64,000 nucleotides of DNA. It comes from Myxococcales bacterium. Lineage in GTDB: Bacteria; Myxococcota; Polyangia; Polyangiales; Polyangiaceae. The stretch is from contig PLXW01000039.1 in the NCBI GenBank assembly GCA_003151595.1, positions 47,159-111,158 of the forward strand, in the 5' to 3' direction. The first letter of the stretch is position 1, and every line of letters begins with the position of its first letter. Positions 1 to 7,706 of this stretch are shown here, one piece after another. The notes beneath the pieces were generated by a model, which saw only the letters and a program-made list of their open reading frames with translations, did no database searches and was not told the origin of the DNA. The translations under genes were made by a program, and so were the position numbers.

Positions 1-504
1 CTCATCGGCGGCAAGTTCAACGCCGACCCCCACCCCGGCAACTACATCTTCCACGACGGCGGCAAGGTCACGTTCCTCGACTACGGCTGCGTGCAGGAGA
101 TCGACCCCGTGCGCCTTCGCGCCGCGCACACGCTCCATCGCGCCGCGGTCGCGCGGAACGAAGAGGGGTTCGTCGCCGCCGCCAAGCTGATGCTCGGAAC
201 GAAGCCCGGGCCGCTCGAGGACATGGCCATCGCCTACACGCGGAAGTGCTTCATCCCGCTCTTCGACTCGCCGTTCCGCATGACGCGCCCGTACGCCGCG
301 AGCCTCGTGGGCGGAATGAAGGACATGGCCGTCCTCGCGCGCAAAGTGCCGGACCACGAGCTGTTCGTGATGCCGTCCGACATGGTCTTCATCAATCGAC
401 TGCAGTTCGGCTTCTATTCGGTGCTTGCGCGGCTCGACGTCGACGTCGACTTCGCGGCCATCGAGGCGTCGTTCCTTCCGCAGGCTTCGCCGGAAGCGGC
501 GTAG
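1..504 (+). CDS. AarF/ABC1/UbiB-family atypical kinase, C-terminal part
   Basis: The reading frame is open from the first base, so the N-terminus lies outside the window. The visible start, with DPHPGNY followed by VTFLDYGC, is the catalytic core of the ABC1/ADCK/UbiB kinase-like family: the Asn of DPHPGN and the Asp of the DYG/DFG-type motif bind metal and nucleotide. The remaining ~130 residues form the helical C-terminal tail. Family members act on ubiquinone biosynthesis or lipid-related ATPase functions at membranes. Many myxobacterial paralogues exist, so a ubiB name is not justified. The family call is firm; the substrate is unknown. Confidence 0.85.
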   Translation, partial: LIGGKFNADPHPGNYIFHDGGKVTFLDYGCVQEIDPVRLRAAHTLHRAAVARNEEGFVAAAKLMLGTKPGPLEDMAIAYTRKCFIPLFDSPFRMTRPYAASLVGGMKDMAVLARKVPDHELFVMPSDMVFINRLQFGFYSVLARLDVDVDFAAIEASFLPQASPEAA

Positions 505-573
505 CTCGCTTGGCAATGTGACGACGAATCCGTGACGTGAGCGCGACAACGAGAGTGATAACGTCGCCGACAC

Positions 574-2160
574 GTGGCTCCCGTGAACGTTGGCCAAGCA
601 GGTCTCGCCGCGCTCTTCGCGCACATCGTCGAACGGTGGGCGTTCATCCTCCTCGGCGCGGGGATCATTCTCTTCGCGTGGTTGGTGAACCGGTACGCGC
701 CGGCGAAGCGGAAGCGCATTCGCCGCGTCATCATCCCCTTCGCCGTCTACCTCGTGCTGTGGGCGATCTCGGCGACGTTCGCCGCGGGTAACGCGCCCGA
801 GTGGGCCGATCGCATCCGCCTCGCGGCCGATCTGTTCGAGGCGTTCACCATCGTGAACCTGGCCGGTCTCGCCGTCTTCGATCTTGGCTTGCCCGCGATC
901 CGCGTCGAGGCCGTCGGGATCATCGCCGACCTCTTCGTCGGCGCGTCGTACATCGTGGCCATCCTCGCCACCATGCACGGCGCAGGCGTCAGCGTCGGGT
1001 CGGTGGTCACGACGAGCGCGGTGGTCAGCGGCGTCCTCGCGCTCTCGCTCCAAGCCACCCTGGGGAACGTCCTCGGAGGCATCGCGCTGCAGCTCGATCA
1101 CTCGATCGACGAGGGCGACTGGATCCAGCTCCCCGACGGAACCCAGGGAAAAGTCCGCGCGATCCACTGGCGCCACACGGTCGTCGAGACGCGCAACTGG
1201 GACACGCTCATCGTCCCCAACGCGAACTTGCTCGCCGCGAACCTCATCATCCTCGGCAAGCGGCAAGGGCAGCCGATCCAGCACCGGATGTGGGTCTACT
1301 TCAACGTCGACTTCCGCTACGCGCCCACGCACATCATCCAGGTCGTGCGCGAGGCGCTCCTGTCGGCGGCGATCGACAACGTGGCCAAGACCCCACCGCC
1401 GAGCGTGATTTGCTACGACTTCGCCAAGGACGGGCGCGACAGCTTCGGCTACTACGCCGTCCGCTACTGGCTCACTGACCTCGCGGTCGACGACCCGACG
1501 AGCTCCGCGGTTCGCGAGCGGATCTACGCCGCGCTGCGCCGCGCCGGAGTTCCGCTCGCGCGCCCCGTGCAGACCGTGTTCTTCGCCCCCGACGACTCGC
1601 ACGATCTCGACGCCCGGATGGCGCGTCACCGCGCCGAGCGCGGGAAGATCCTGGCCGACGTGGAGCTGTTCAAGTCGCTCACGGGCGAAGAGCGCGCGCA
1701 GCTCGCCGATCACTTGATCCCTGCGCCGTTCGTCCGCGGCGAGGTGATCACGCACCAGGGCGCGGTCGCTCACTGGCTCTACATCCTGGTCCGCGGCCGC
1801 GCCGAGATCCGCGCGAACGTCGAAGGAGACCCCAAGCCTCACATCGTGGCCACGCTCGACGCGCCCGCGCTCTTCGGCGAGATGGGGCTCATGACCGGCG
1901 CGCCGCGCTCGGCTGACGTCTGCGCCGTCACCGACGTCGAGTGCTACCGGCTCGACAAGGCCGGCTTCCAGGACATCATCAAGCGCCGCCCGGCGATCGC
2001 CGACTCGATGTCGCAGACGATGGCCAAGCGCCGCGTGGAGCTGGAAGCGGCGCGCGACGGCGTCCCGGTGGAATCACGTCGGAGCGACGAGCTCTCCGAG
2101 GCGACGAAGATCGCGCGGAGCATTCGCTCGTTCTTCGGCCTCAACGTCGACGCCTCGTGA
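574..2160 (+). CDS. MscS-family mechanosensitive channel with C-terminal cyclic-nucleotide-binding domain
   Basis: This is a 528-aa inner-membrane protein. Hydrophobic helices lie at roughly residues 20-40, 48-70, 85-105 and 120-150. The MscS pore helix and beta domain follow, with the run SLQATLGNVLGG and then DHSIDEGDWIQL. Residues about 365-480 form a CNB/CAP-type beta-roll with GEMGLMTGAPRSADV, matching the phosphate-binding cassette. MscS-CNB proteins are known as cNMP-modulated channels with weak or no tension response. The start is GTG (574), with a second in-frame GTG at 583. The stop overlaps the next gene (GTGA), so the two are probably translationally coupled. Ligand and conductance cannot be read from sequence. 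Confidence 0.9.
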   Translation: MAPVNVGQAGLAALFAHIVERWAFILLGAGIILFAWLVNRYAPAKRKRIRRVIIPFAVYLVLWAISATFAAGNAPEWADRIRLAADLFEAFTIVNLAGLAVFDLGLPAIRVEAVGIIADLFVGASYIVAILATMHGAGVSVGSVVTTSAVVSGVLALSLQATLGNVLGGIALQLDHSIDEGDWIQLPDGTQGKVRAIHWRHTVVETRNWDTLIVPNANLLAANLIILGKRQGQPIQHRMWVYFNVDFRYAPTHIIQVVREALLSAAIDNVAKTPPPSVICYDFAKDGRDSFGYYAVRYWLTDLAVDDPTSSAVRERIYAALRRAGVPLARPVQTVFFAPDDSHDLDARMARHRAERGKILADVELFKSLTGEERAQLADHLIPAPFVRGEVITHQGAVAHWLYILVRGRAEIRANVEGDPKPHIVATLDAPALFGEMGLMTGAPRSADVCAVTDVECYRLDKAGFQDIIKRRPAIADSMSQTMAKRRVELEAARDGVPVESRRSDELSEATKIARSIRSFFGLNVDAS

Positions 2161-2831
2161 AGGCGCGCCCCCTACCCGCTCGGACGCCGGAGGAAATCGC
2201 GCGGCTGGTGCGCGCGCTCGGATCGCATCGGTATGTGGCCGGGCGATTGCTCCTGGTGCACGCCTTCGTGTTCGAGGCGCTCGCGCCAGCGAGTCTCGAA
2301 GAGCTTCGCGAAGCATGCGCGTGGTCCTCGGATGTCCTAGGGAGCGCGGACGTAGATCCCTCGTCGCGCGATCCGCGCCTTCACCGCGCCGCGACCGAGC
2401 GTGAGACCGCGTCCGCGCTCGCCGCCCTCTGGAACGACGACGAGCCCGCGATGCGCGCGCGCGACGCCCTGCGCGCGCGCCTCCGCGCGATCGACGCGCC
2501 CATCGAGGCAACGCTCTTCGACGAGTCGCGCGAGGACGAGATCTTCCCGGTCCTGGTCGACGCGGGGTGGGAGCTCCTGACCCCCGCCGAGCTCGACGCC
2601 GAGCGCCATCGCGGCGCGCTCGACGCGATGAGCGCGTCCTCTGGCGACGAAGACGACGACGACGCAGATGCTTCTCCGCTCCACGAGCTCCCCGCGATGG
2701 GCCCCGCCGAGCTCCTCGAAGGCGCCGAGCACGGCATCCTGCGCGCTCCGCTCGTCCTCTGGACGTCAGGGAGCGAGACCTACAACGACTACGTGCTCCG
2801 CGGCGTCCTGCGCGCAGCGAAGCTCGACTGA
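2157..2831 (+). CDS. Hypothetical protein, coupled to MscS-CNB gene
   Basis: This is a 224-aa soluble protein with no signal peptide or membrane segment. The GTG start overlaps the upstream stop as GTGA, which decides the start; the longer in-frame ORF upstream is a shadow of the channel gene. It has a strongly acidic middle (residues ~160-175, Asp/Glu run) and Arg/Ala-rich helices. I do not recognise a family. Its coupling suggests co-expression with the channel, and nothing more can be claimed. Confidence 0.75.
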   Translation: MKARPLPARTPEEIARLVRALGSHRYVAGRLLLVHAFVFEALAPASLEELREACAWSSDVLGSADVDPSSRDPRLHRAATERETASALAALWNDDEPAMRARDALRARLRAIDAPIEATLFDESREDEIFPVLVDAGWELLTPAELDAERHRGALDAMSASSGDEDDDDADASPLHELPAMGPAELLEGAEHGILRAPLVLWTSGSETYNDYVLRGVLRAAKLD

Positions 2832-2841
2832 GCGACCCGCT

Positions 2842-3945
2842 CTACGTTCGCGGCGGCTTGCTCGACGTGCGCGGGGCGTCTTCGACGCGGACCAGGATCG
2901 TCGTGATGTTGTCTCGGCCGCCGCGGGCGTTCGCCATGTCGATCAGCTTGGCCACGCAGGCGTCGAGATCCTTCATCTGCGCGAGCGTCTGCTCGATCTC
3001 TTCGTCGGTCAGCATGCGGCTGAGACCATCGGAGCACAGCAAGTACACGTCGCCCGGGAGCGGCGACTCCATGCTGAGATCGACCTCGACCCGCTCCTCG
3101 ACGCCGACCGCGCGCGACAGCACCGACGAGCTTCGCCCCTGGATTCCAGCGGCGCCGAGCGTGTGGTCCTTCGTGAGCTGCGAGAGCGTCGTGCCGCGGT
3201 ACCGGTAGCAGCGGCTGTCGCCGACGTGGGCGATGTAGACGCGCTGGTTGTTCGGCGAGAAGTAGCAGGAGACCACCGTGGTCCCCATCCCCGCGTACTC
3301 CTCGACCTCGTGCGCCTCGTGGAAAATCTTCTCGTTGGCCAGGAGGATCGCGTTCCGGAGCAGGCTCGCGCGCTTCGGCAGCGTCCCCTCGGGCGTCCAG
3401 CTCGCGCGCGTGCCTTTGGTGAAGGATTCGCTCACGGCATCGACGGCCAGCTTGCTGGCGATCTCGCCGGCCGCGTGACGCCCCATGCCGTCGGCGATGA
3501 CGAAGAGGTGGTGGTTCTCGAGGATCGAATAGGCGTCCTCGTTGTGCTTTCGCTTGAGACCCGGATCGGTGCGACCGACCGCGCTGATGAGGATGAGGGC
3601 GTGGGGGCCCGTCGGCTCCTCCTCTTCCTCGACATCGACTTGAACCTCGGTCGACGCGGCGCCCATCCCGGTGGCGGCGCCCGTGCCGGCGCTGCTCGTC
3701 GCTTCGGCGCTGGCGGGGCGCGCTGACTTCTTGTCGGCGAGATCGTCCGGCGGCGCGGCGGGGATGGTCTTCGACGGGTCGGAGTCGCTCGGCAGCGCCG
3801 CCGATCCGCCTGCCGTTGCAGGAACCGCCCCTGCCTTGGACGCGTCGGCGGCATCCCCTGTCCCGGTCAAGACGGCGACCACCCAAGCGATGAGGGCGAG
3901 CACGACCACGGCCGTGACGACGTAGAGCACCTGCGGATCCGGCAT
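2842..3945 (-). CDS. PP2C-type Ser/Thr protein phosphatase with N-terminal membrane anchor
   Basis: This is a 367-aa protein. Residues ~6-28 form one transmembrane helix, followed by a ~85-residue Ala/Pro/acidic linker. The PP2C (PPM) domain occupies ~115-360, with the metal and phosphate motifs in order: KHNEDAY, VIADGMGRHAAGE, GMGTTVV, HVGDSRCYRYR, LLCSDGLSRML and GGRDNITTI. It is therefore likely an active cytoplasmic, membrane-tethered phosphatase that reverses the work of eukaryotic-type kinases such as those elsewhere in this window. A TAGGAT hexamer ends 10 nt before the ATG on the minus strand, a possible -10 box giving a very short leader. It is convergent with the upstream hypothetical gene. 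Confidence 0.93.
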   Translation of the reverse strand: MPDPQVLYVVTAVVVLALIAWVVAVLTGTGDAADASKAGAVPATAGGSAALPSDSDPSKTIPAAPPDDLADKKSARPASAEATSSAGTGAATGMGAASTEVQVDVEEEEEPTGPHALILISAVGRTDPGLKRKHNEDAYSILENHHLFVIADGMGRHAAGEIASKLAVDAVSESFTKGTRASWTPEGTLPKRASLLRNAILLANEKIFHEAHEVEEYAGMGTTVVSCYFSPNNQRVYIAHVGDSRCYRYRGTTLSQLTKDHTLGAAGIQGRSSSVLSRAVGVEERVEVDLSMESPLPGDVYLLCSDGLSRMLTDEEIEQTLAQMKDLDACVAKLIDMANARGGRDNITTILVRVEDAPRTSSKPPRT

Positions 3946-4061
3946 CCTTCGAACAATCCTAGCGGAAGGTTAGGGCGTACGGACAAGTCTCTGGACGGGC
4001 GTCTCCTGGTTTCGTCACTCCCCGGGGGAGAAACCCCTGATCCGCATGTATCGTCGCGAGG

Positions 4062-5882
4062 GTGCGAATCGCCCTCGCCCTCGTCCTTACGGTCCTTTGC
4101 ATCGGCTGTTTCGGATGCGGACGTCCGTTGGGGACGAACGATCTCGTCCTTTCGTACCGGACCGTGGGCCCTCCCCCGGTGGACCTCGAGGCGCTCGCCG
4201 GCACTCGCCTGGCCGCGGCGGAGATCACGGCCGATGTGAGCGCGACGGACGTGGGGGTTCGCGTCGTCGTCGAACGCGAGGCGTCGGGGACCGTCGATCG
4301 ACTGCTGGCGTGGCCGGGTGGGCTGGCCGTGTACGAGATCGTGCCCAATGCGACACAGGCCGAGGCGCACCAGCGCGTGCTCACGGCGGACGGGAGGACG
4401 TCGCGCACCTTCGTCGCGCGCGAGCCGGCGGCGATCGACCTGCACGATGCGATCGCGTCGGTGGCGATCGCCGCGGATGGGCGCTCGATCGAGGTGCGCT
4501 TCACGGCGGCCGGAGAAGCGCGCATCGCAGCGGCTCTCCCTTCCCTCGCGACCTCGCCGCTCGCGATCGCCCTCGATCGCGAAGCGCTCTTCGTCGGCCC
4601 CGCGGCCACGCTGGCGAACGGCCCGCTCACGCTCGGCTTCGGCGACGATCTCGAAGCGTACGCGCGCGCACGCGCGACGCGCCTCGTCCTCTCGACTCCT
4701 CCCCTCCCGCCGCTCACCCGCTCGTCGGCCGTGGCCTCGCCGCCGAACTACGGGCTGGCGATCGCCGCGCTCGGCCTACCGTTCGTGCTGTCGATCGCGT
4801 GGCTCTTCTTCGTGCGCCGCTTCGATCGGGCCCACCCGGAGCCGTGGTGGCTCGTGGTGACGACGTTCGCGCTCGGCGGCGTGAGCCTCGTGCCGGCGGC
4901 GCTGGCGGAGGTGGGGTGGTCGCGCGTTTCGCCGTGGCTCGATCCGTCGCTGGCGACACTCGGTGGGCGCATCGTCGCGCTGCCGCTCGCGCTGCCGGTG
5001 TTCGTCCTCGTCATCGGCCTGAGCGAAGAAGGGTCGAAGCTCCTCGGCGCGTGGTCGCTCGCCTTTCATCGACGCGAGTTCGACGAGCCCATCGACGGCA
5101 TCGTGTACGGCTCGGCGTCCGCGCTGGGGTTCGCGGCGGTCGAGAACGTGAAGTACTTCGCGCTCGGTCGGCTGGGCGCGGGGCTCATCGCGACGCGCAT
5201 GTTCATCACGCTGCCGGCGCACCTCTTCTTCGGCGCCATCTGGGGCTACGCGCTCGGCCAGAAGCTGGTGCGCCCGCGAACGTCGCTCCTCGGCTTCCTC
5301 GCGCTGGCTGCGCTCGCGCACGGCGCGTTCGATACATTCTTGTCGATCGATCGACTCGCGCCGCTGGCGTTCTCGTTGAACCTCGCGCTGGCGAGCGTCT
5401 TCGTGATCGTCCTCCGTCGCTCGCTGCGGCACGGCGTCGTGACCGTGGCGTCGTCGCGCGTCGATCCGGCGCGTCGCTCGCTGTACGCCGTGGGATCGAC
5501 CTGGGCGTTCTCGGCGTCGGTCGTCGCGCTGCATCTCGTCGCCGGCGTGATCTTCGTCGCCGCGACGTACGCCCAGATGTCGCACTGGCGCGTGGGCCCG
5601 CTCTTCTTCTCGCTGATGTCGTCGCTGGTCACGATGCTCGCGCTCTCCGCGTACTTTCTTTCGGCCACGATGCCGCTCGACGCCGTGCTCGACGACTACG
5701 GCGTGACCTTCGCCGGCGCCGCGCGCGCGTGGAGCACGATTCGCCGCGTCGACCTCTCCCCGCGCGGCCTGCACGTCCGCTCGACGGCGGGCGACGTGTG
5801 GATCGGGCCGGCGTCGAAGAGCGCCGTCGCCGGGATCGTGCGCGAGATTCAGGCGCGGACGGCGCCGGCGGCCGTCCAGTGA
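4062..5882 (+). CDS. PrsW-family intramembrane metalloprotease with lipoprotein-like, SecD-P1-like N-terminus
   Basis: This is a 606-aa protein. The signal peptide ends in a cysteine-rich lipobox-like stretch (IGCFGC). Residues ~30-210 look like a periplasmic domain resembling the P1 head of SecD (inference from fold-like patterns only). Residues ~225-540 hold about ten helices with the PrsW/CPBP-type metal motifs: LSEEGSKLLG (EExxK), FAAVENVKYF, HLFFGAIWGY and HGAFDTF. PrsW enzymes cleave membrane-embedded anti-sigma factors or other membrane proteins; the substrate here is unknown. The GTG start is preceded by TATCGT ending 7 nt upstream, consistent with a leaderless transcript. The C-terminal ~60 residues look like a small PH-like tail. 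Confidence 0.85.
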   Translation: MRIALALVLTVLCIGCFGCGRPLGTNDLVLSYRTVGPPPVDLEALAGTRLAAAEITADVSATDVGVRVVVEREASGTVDRLLAWPGGLAVYEIVPNATQAEAHQRVLTADGRTSRTFVAREPAAIDLHDAIASVAIAADGRSIEVRFTAAGEARIAAALPSLATSPLAIALDREALFVGPAATLANGPLTLGFGDDLEAYARARATRLVLSTPPLPPLTRSSAVASPPNYGLAIAALGLPFVLSIAWLFFVRRFDRAHPEPWWLVVTTFALGGVSLVPAALAEVGWSRVSPWLDPSLATLGGRIVALPLALPVFVLVIGLSEEGSKLLGAWSLAFHRREFDEPIDGIVYGSASALGFAAVENVKYFALGRLGAGLIATRMFITLPAHLFFGAIWGYALGQKLVRPRTSLLGFLALAALAHGAFDTFLSIDRLAPLAFSLNLALASVFVIVLRRSLRHGVVTVASSRVDPARRSLYAVGSTWAFSASVVALHLVAGVIFVAATYAQMSHWRVGPLFFSLMSSLVTMLALSAYFLSATMPLDAVLDDYGVTFAGAARAWSTIRRVDLSPRGLHVRSTAGDVWIGPASKSAVAGIVREIQARTAPAAVQ

Positions 5883-5892
5883 CAGCGGACGA

Positions 5893-5973
5893 CCTGATCG
5901 GCGATCAGCTTTTCCTGATCCGCGATCAGCTCGACGCGAAACGCGATCGCATTGCCCTGATCCGCGATCGGCT
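5893..5973. repeat. 21-bp-periodic palindromic repeats between convergent genes
   Basis: Copies of the 18-bp unit CCTGATCSGCGATCRGCT lie at 5893-5910, 5914-5931 and 5956-5973, starts separated by 21 and 42 bp. A diverged unit fits in the 42-bp gap. Each unit is itself nearly palindromic (CTGATC..GATCAG). The array sits just after the PrsW gene stop and just before the end of the convergent gene. It could fold into hairpins ending both transcripts, or bind protein. Confidence 0.7.
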
Positions 5974-5988
5974 CCGCACGCAGAGCCC

Positions 5989-7440
5989 TCAGCGCGGGAC
6001 ACGGGGCGAATGCGGAAGCCCGGACGGCGCGCTCGACGGCGCTCCGCTCGGCGCGGTCGGCGGCGCATTCACCCCGAGGTACGCGGACACGAGATCGTAG
6101 AGCGCTTCCAATTGCTCCTGCGACGCCGCGAAGTGAACCTTCACCATCGACCCTTCGCTCGTCACCTCGACATCGTTCAACAACCCGCGCGTCACGAGCT
6201 TCACGGCGAGCGAGTTCATCTGGTTGCCGAGCGTGTGGATCTGCCGCGCCGCCAGGCGCGCGCTCTCCTCGTCCGGCGCGTCGGCTTCGGCGAAGGCGTC
6301 GGCCCCGCCATCCGCGCGAGGCGTCGCCCAGAAACGAAGCTCGGTGAGCGACGTCGGCAAGAACGGCATCGGGTGGCTCGGGTTCTTCACCATGATCCAC
6401 ACCGCTTCGCCCTCGTGCATGTTGAGGTGCGGCTCGAGGCGCGAGAAGACGCGCGCGGTCTCGTTGGCTTTCTCCGGCGGCACCATCACGGCCACGTGCG
6501 TTCGCGGGAGCATGAACACGCGCCACGCTCTGTCGGCGTGCCCTCGCCACGCGCGTACGCCAGGGACGCCCGCGTCGTAGGCGCCGCCGTTGACGTCGTG
6601 CTTCGACAGGATCGTGATGTCTCGCGCGGCGCGCGCGTCGGTCATGTTGAAGTGAACGATGACCGCGTCCTTCTCGGTCCGGATGAGCGACGGCCCGTAG
6701 ATCCGGATCCAGTCCACGTCGGCGATCGGATCGACGTCGGTGCCGGCCATGAAGTCGTCCCACTGCGGGATCCCGTGGAGGAGCGGCCCCAGTCGCGCGC
6801 CGACCGGGTTGGTCTTCACCACGTCGATGTTCACGCGCACCTCGACGAGCTTCTCGCCCGCCGTCACCCCTTCGAGCCCGCCATCGCCGAACGCGAAGAG
6901 CGGGGCGTCGCTCGCCGCATCGCTCGGCCTGGTGCCGTTCGCGAACGCCGCTGCGTCGCTCGCGCTCTCGGCGTCGACCCCTGCATCGCGCGGCGCGCCG
7001 GCGTCGGGCTTCGGTTGCGGCGCCGACGCGTCGACTACGGGATGCTTCGGCGCAACGGCCGTGGCGGTGGCTGTCGGCGCCGGGGGCGGAGGTGCGGGTT
7101 GGGGCGGAGGAGGCGGCGGCGGAGGCGGCGTGTCCTCCCCTTCGAGCAGATCGATCGGGATCGTGAGCTCGCCATCGGTGTCCTTGATCTCGAGCGTGCG
7201 ATCCGGAAACACCGTCCACGGCGACACGGCGTAGTGCCCCAACAGCGACAGCGCGAAGCACGCCGCCAACGCCAGCCGAACGCGACGGCGATCCCAGAAC
7301 CGCTCCGGCCCGCTTCGCTTCCGCTTCGTCCCCGGAGGCGGCGCACGGGGCGGGGTCGCGTGCGGAGACGTCGGCGCCGAGAGCGCGGCCCCCTCGCCTA
7401 TTCCCGGTCCTCGCCCGGTACGCGGTGTCTCCTCAGACAC
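5989..7440 (-). CDS. Hypothetical TonB-like-topology membrane protein
   Basis: This is a 483-aa protein. The N-terminal cytoplasmic part is rich in Pro, Arg and Lys. One transmembrane helix follows at ~54-73 (VRLALAACFALSLLGHYAV), then DGELTIPIDLLEGED and a Pro-rich linker (~103-125), and then an Ala/Asp-rich stretch. A folded periplasmic part spans ~185-460. The layout (anchor, proline spacer, periplasmic domain) is that of TonB/AgmX/gliding-motility-type proteins, but the C-terminal fold is not recognised. The ~30 C-terminal residues are a repetitive Ala/Pro/Ser tail. It is convergent with the PrsW-type gene. Function is unknown. Confidence 0.75.
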   Translation of the reverse strand: MSEETPRTGRGPGIGEGAALSAPTSPHATPPRAPPPGTKRKRSGPERFWDRRRVRLALAACFALSLLGHYAVSPWTVFPDRTLEIKDTDGELTIPIDLLEGEDTPPPPPPPPPQPAPPPPAPTATATAVAPKHPVVDASAPQPKPDAGAPRDAGVDAESASDAAAFANGTRPSDAASDAPLFAFGDGGLEGVTAGEKLVEVRVNIDVVKTNPVGARLGPLLHGIPQWDDFMAGTDVDPIADVDWIRIYGPSLIRTEKDAVIVHFNMTDARAARDITILSKHDVNGGAYDAGVPGVRAWRGHADRAWRVFMLPRTHVAVMVPPEKANETARVFSRLEPHLNMHEGEAVWIMVKNPSHPMPFLPTSLTELRFWATPRADGGADAFAEADAPDEESARLAARQIHTLGNQMNSLAVKLVTRGLLNDVEVTSEGSMVKVHFAASQEQLEALYDLVSAYLGVNAPPTAPSGAPSSAPSGLPHSPRVPR

Positions 7441-7572
7441 GCTTCACCCTCCACCGCCCACGCCGGGAGGCGCGCGTCGCCGCACATTTCCGCTCGATCG
7501 ACGCCGGCATACCCCTCGCTAACCGCTTACTACGAATGAAGGCACCGAAGACGTGGGATGGCTTGCAAGACG

Positions 7573-7626
7573 GAGAACCGCCGGTAGGCCGAGAACCGCC
7601 CGGAGGCCGAGAACCGCCGGTAGGCC
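7573..7626. repeat. Three 18-bp tandem repeats upstream of the L,D-transpeptidase gene
   Basis: The unit GAGAACCGCCGGTAGGCC is repeated three times head to tail (7573-7590, 7591-7608, 7609-7626); only the middle copy differs. A partial fourth begins at 7627. The repeat lies 80 bp before the next start codon in otherwise non-coding DNA. Because 18 is a multiple of 3 it keeps frames open and inflates the upstream ORF. It may be a regulator-binding array or a slippage-prone repeat. Confidence 0.75.
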
Positions 7627-7706
7627 GAGAAGTGGATCGACGCCCGGTCGGCGCGCTACTAAGAACTGCGCTCGGCCGCTCGTCCACGCGCCGAAGCCGC
7701 ACCCGA

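Noticed and set aside
7573..7626. CRISPR array
   Set aside because: Units are directly adjacent with no spacers and only three copies; it is a simple tandem repeat.
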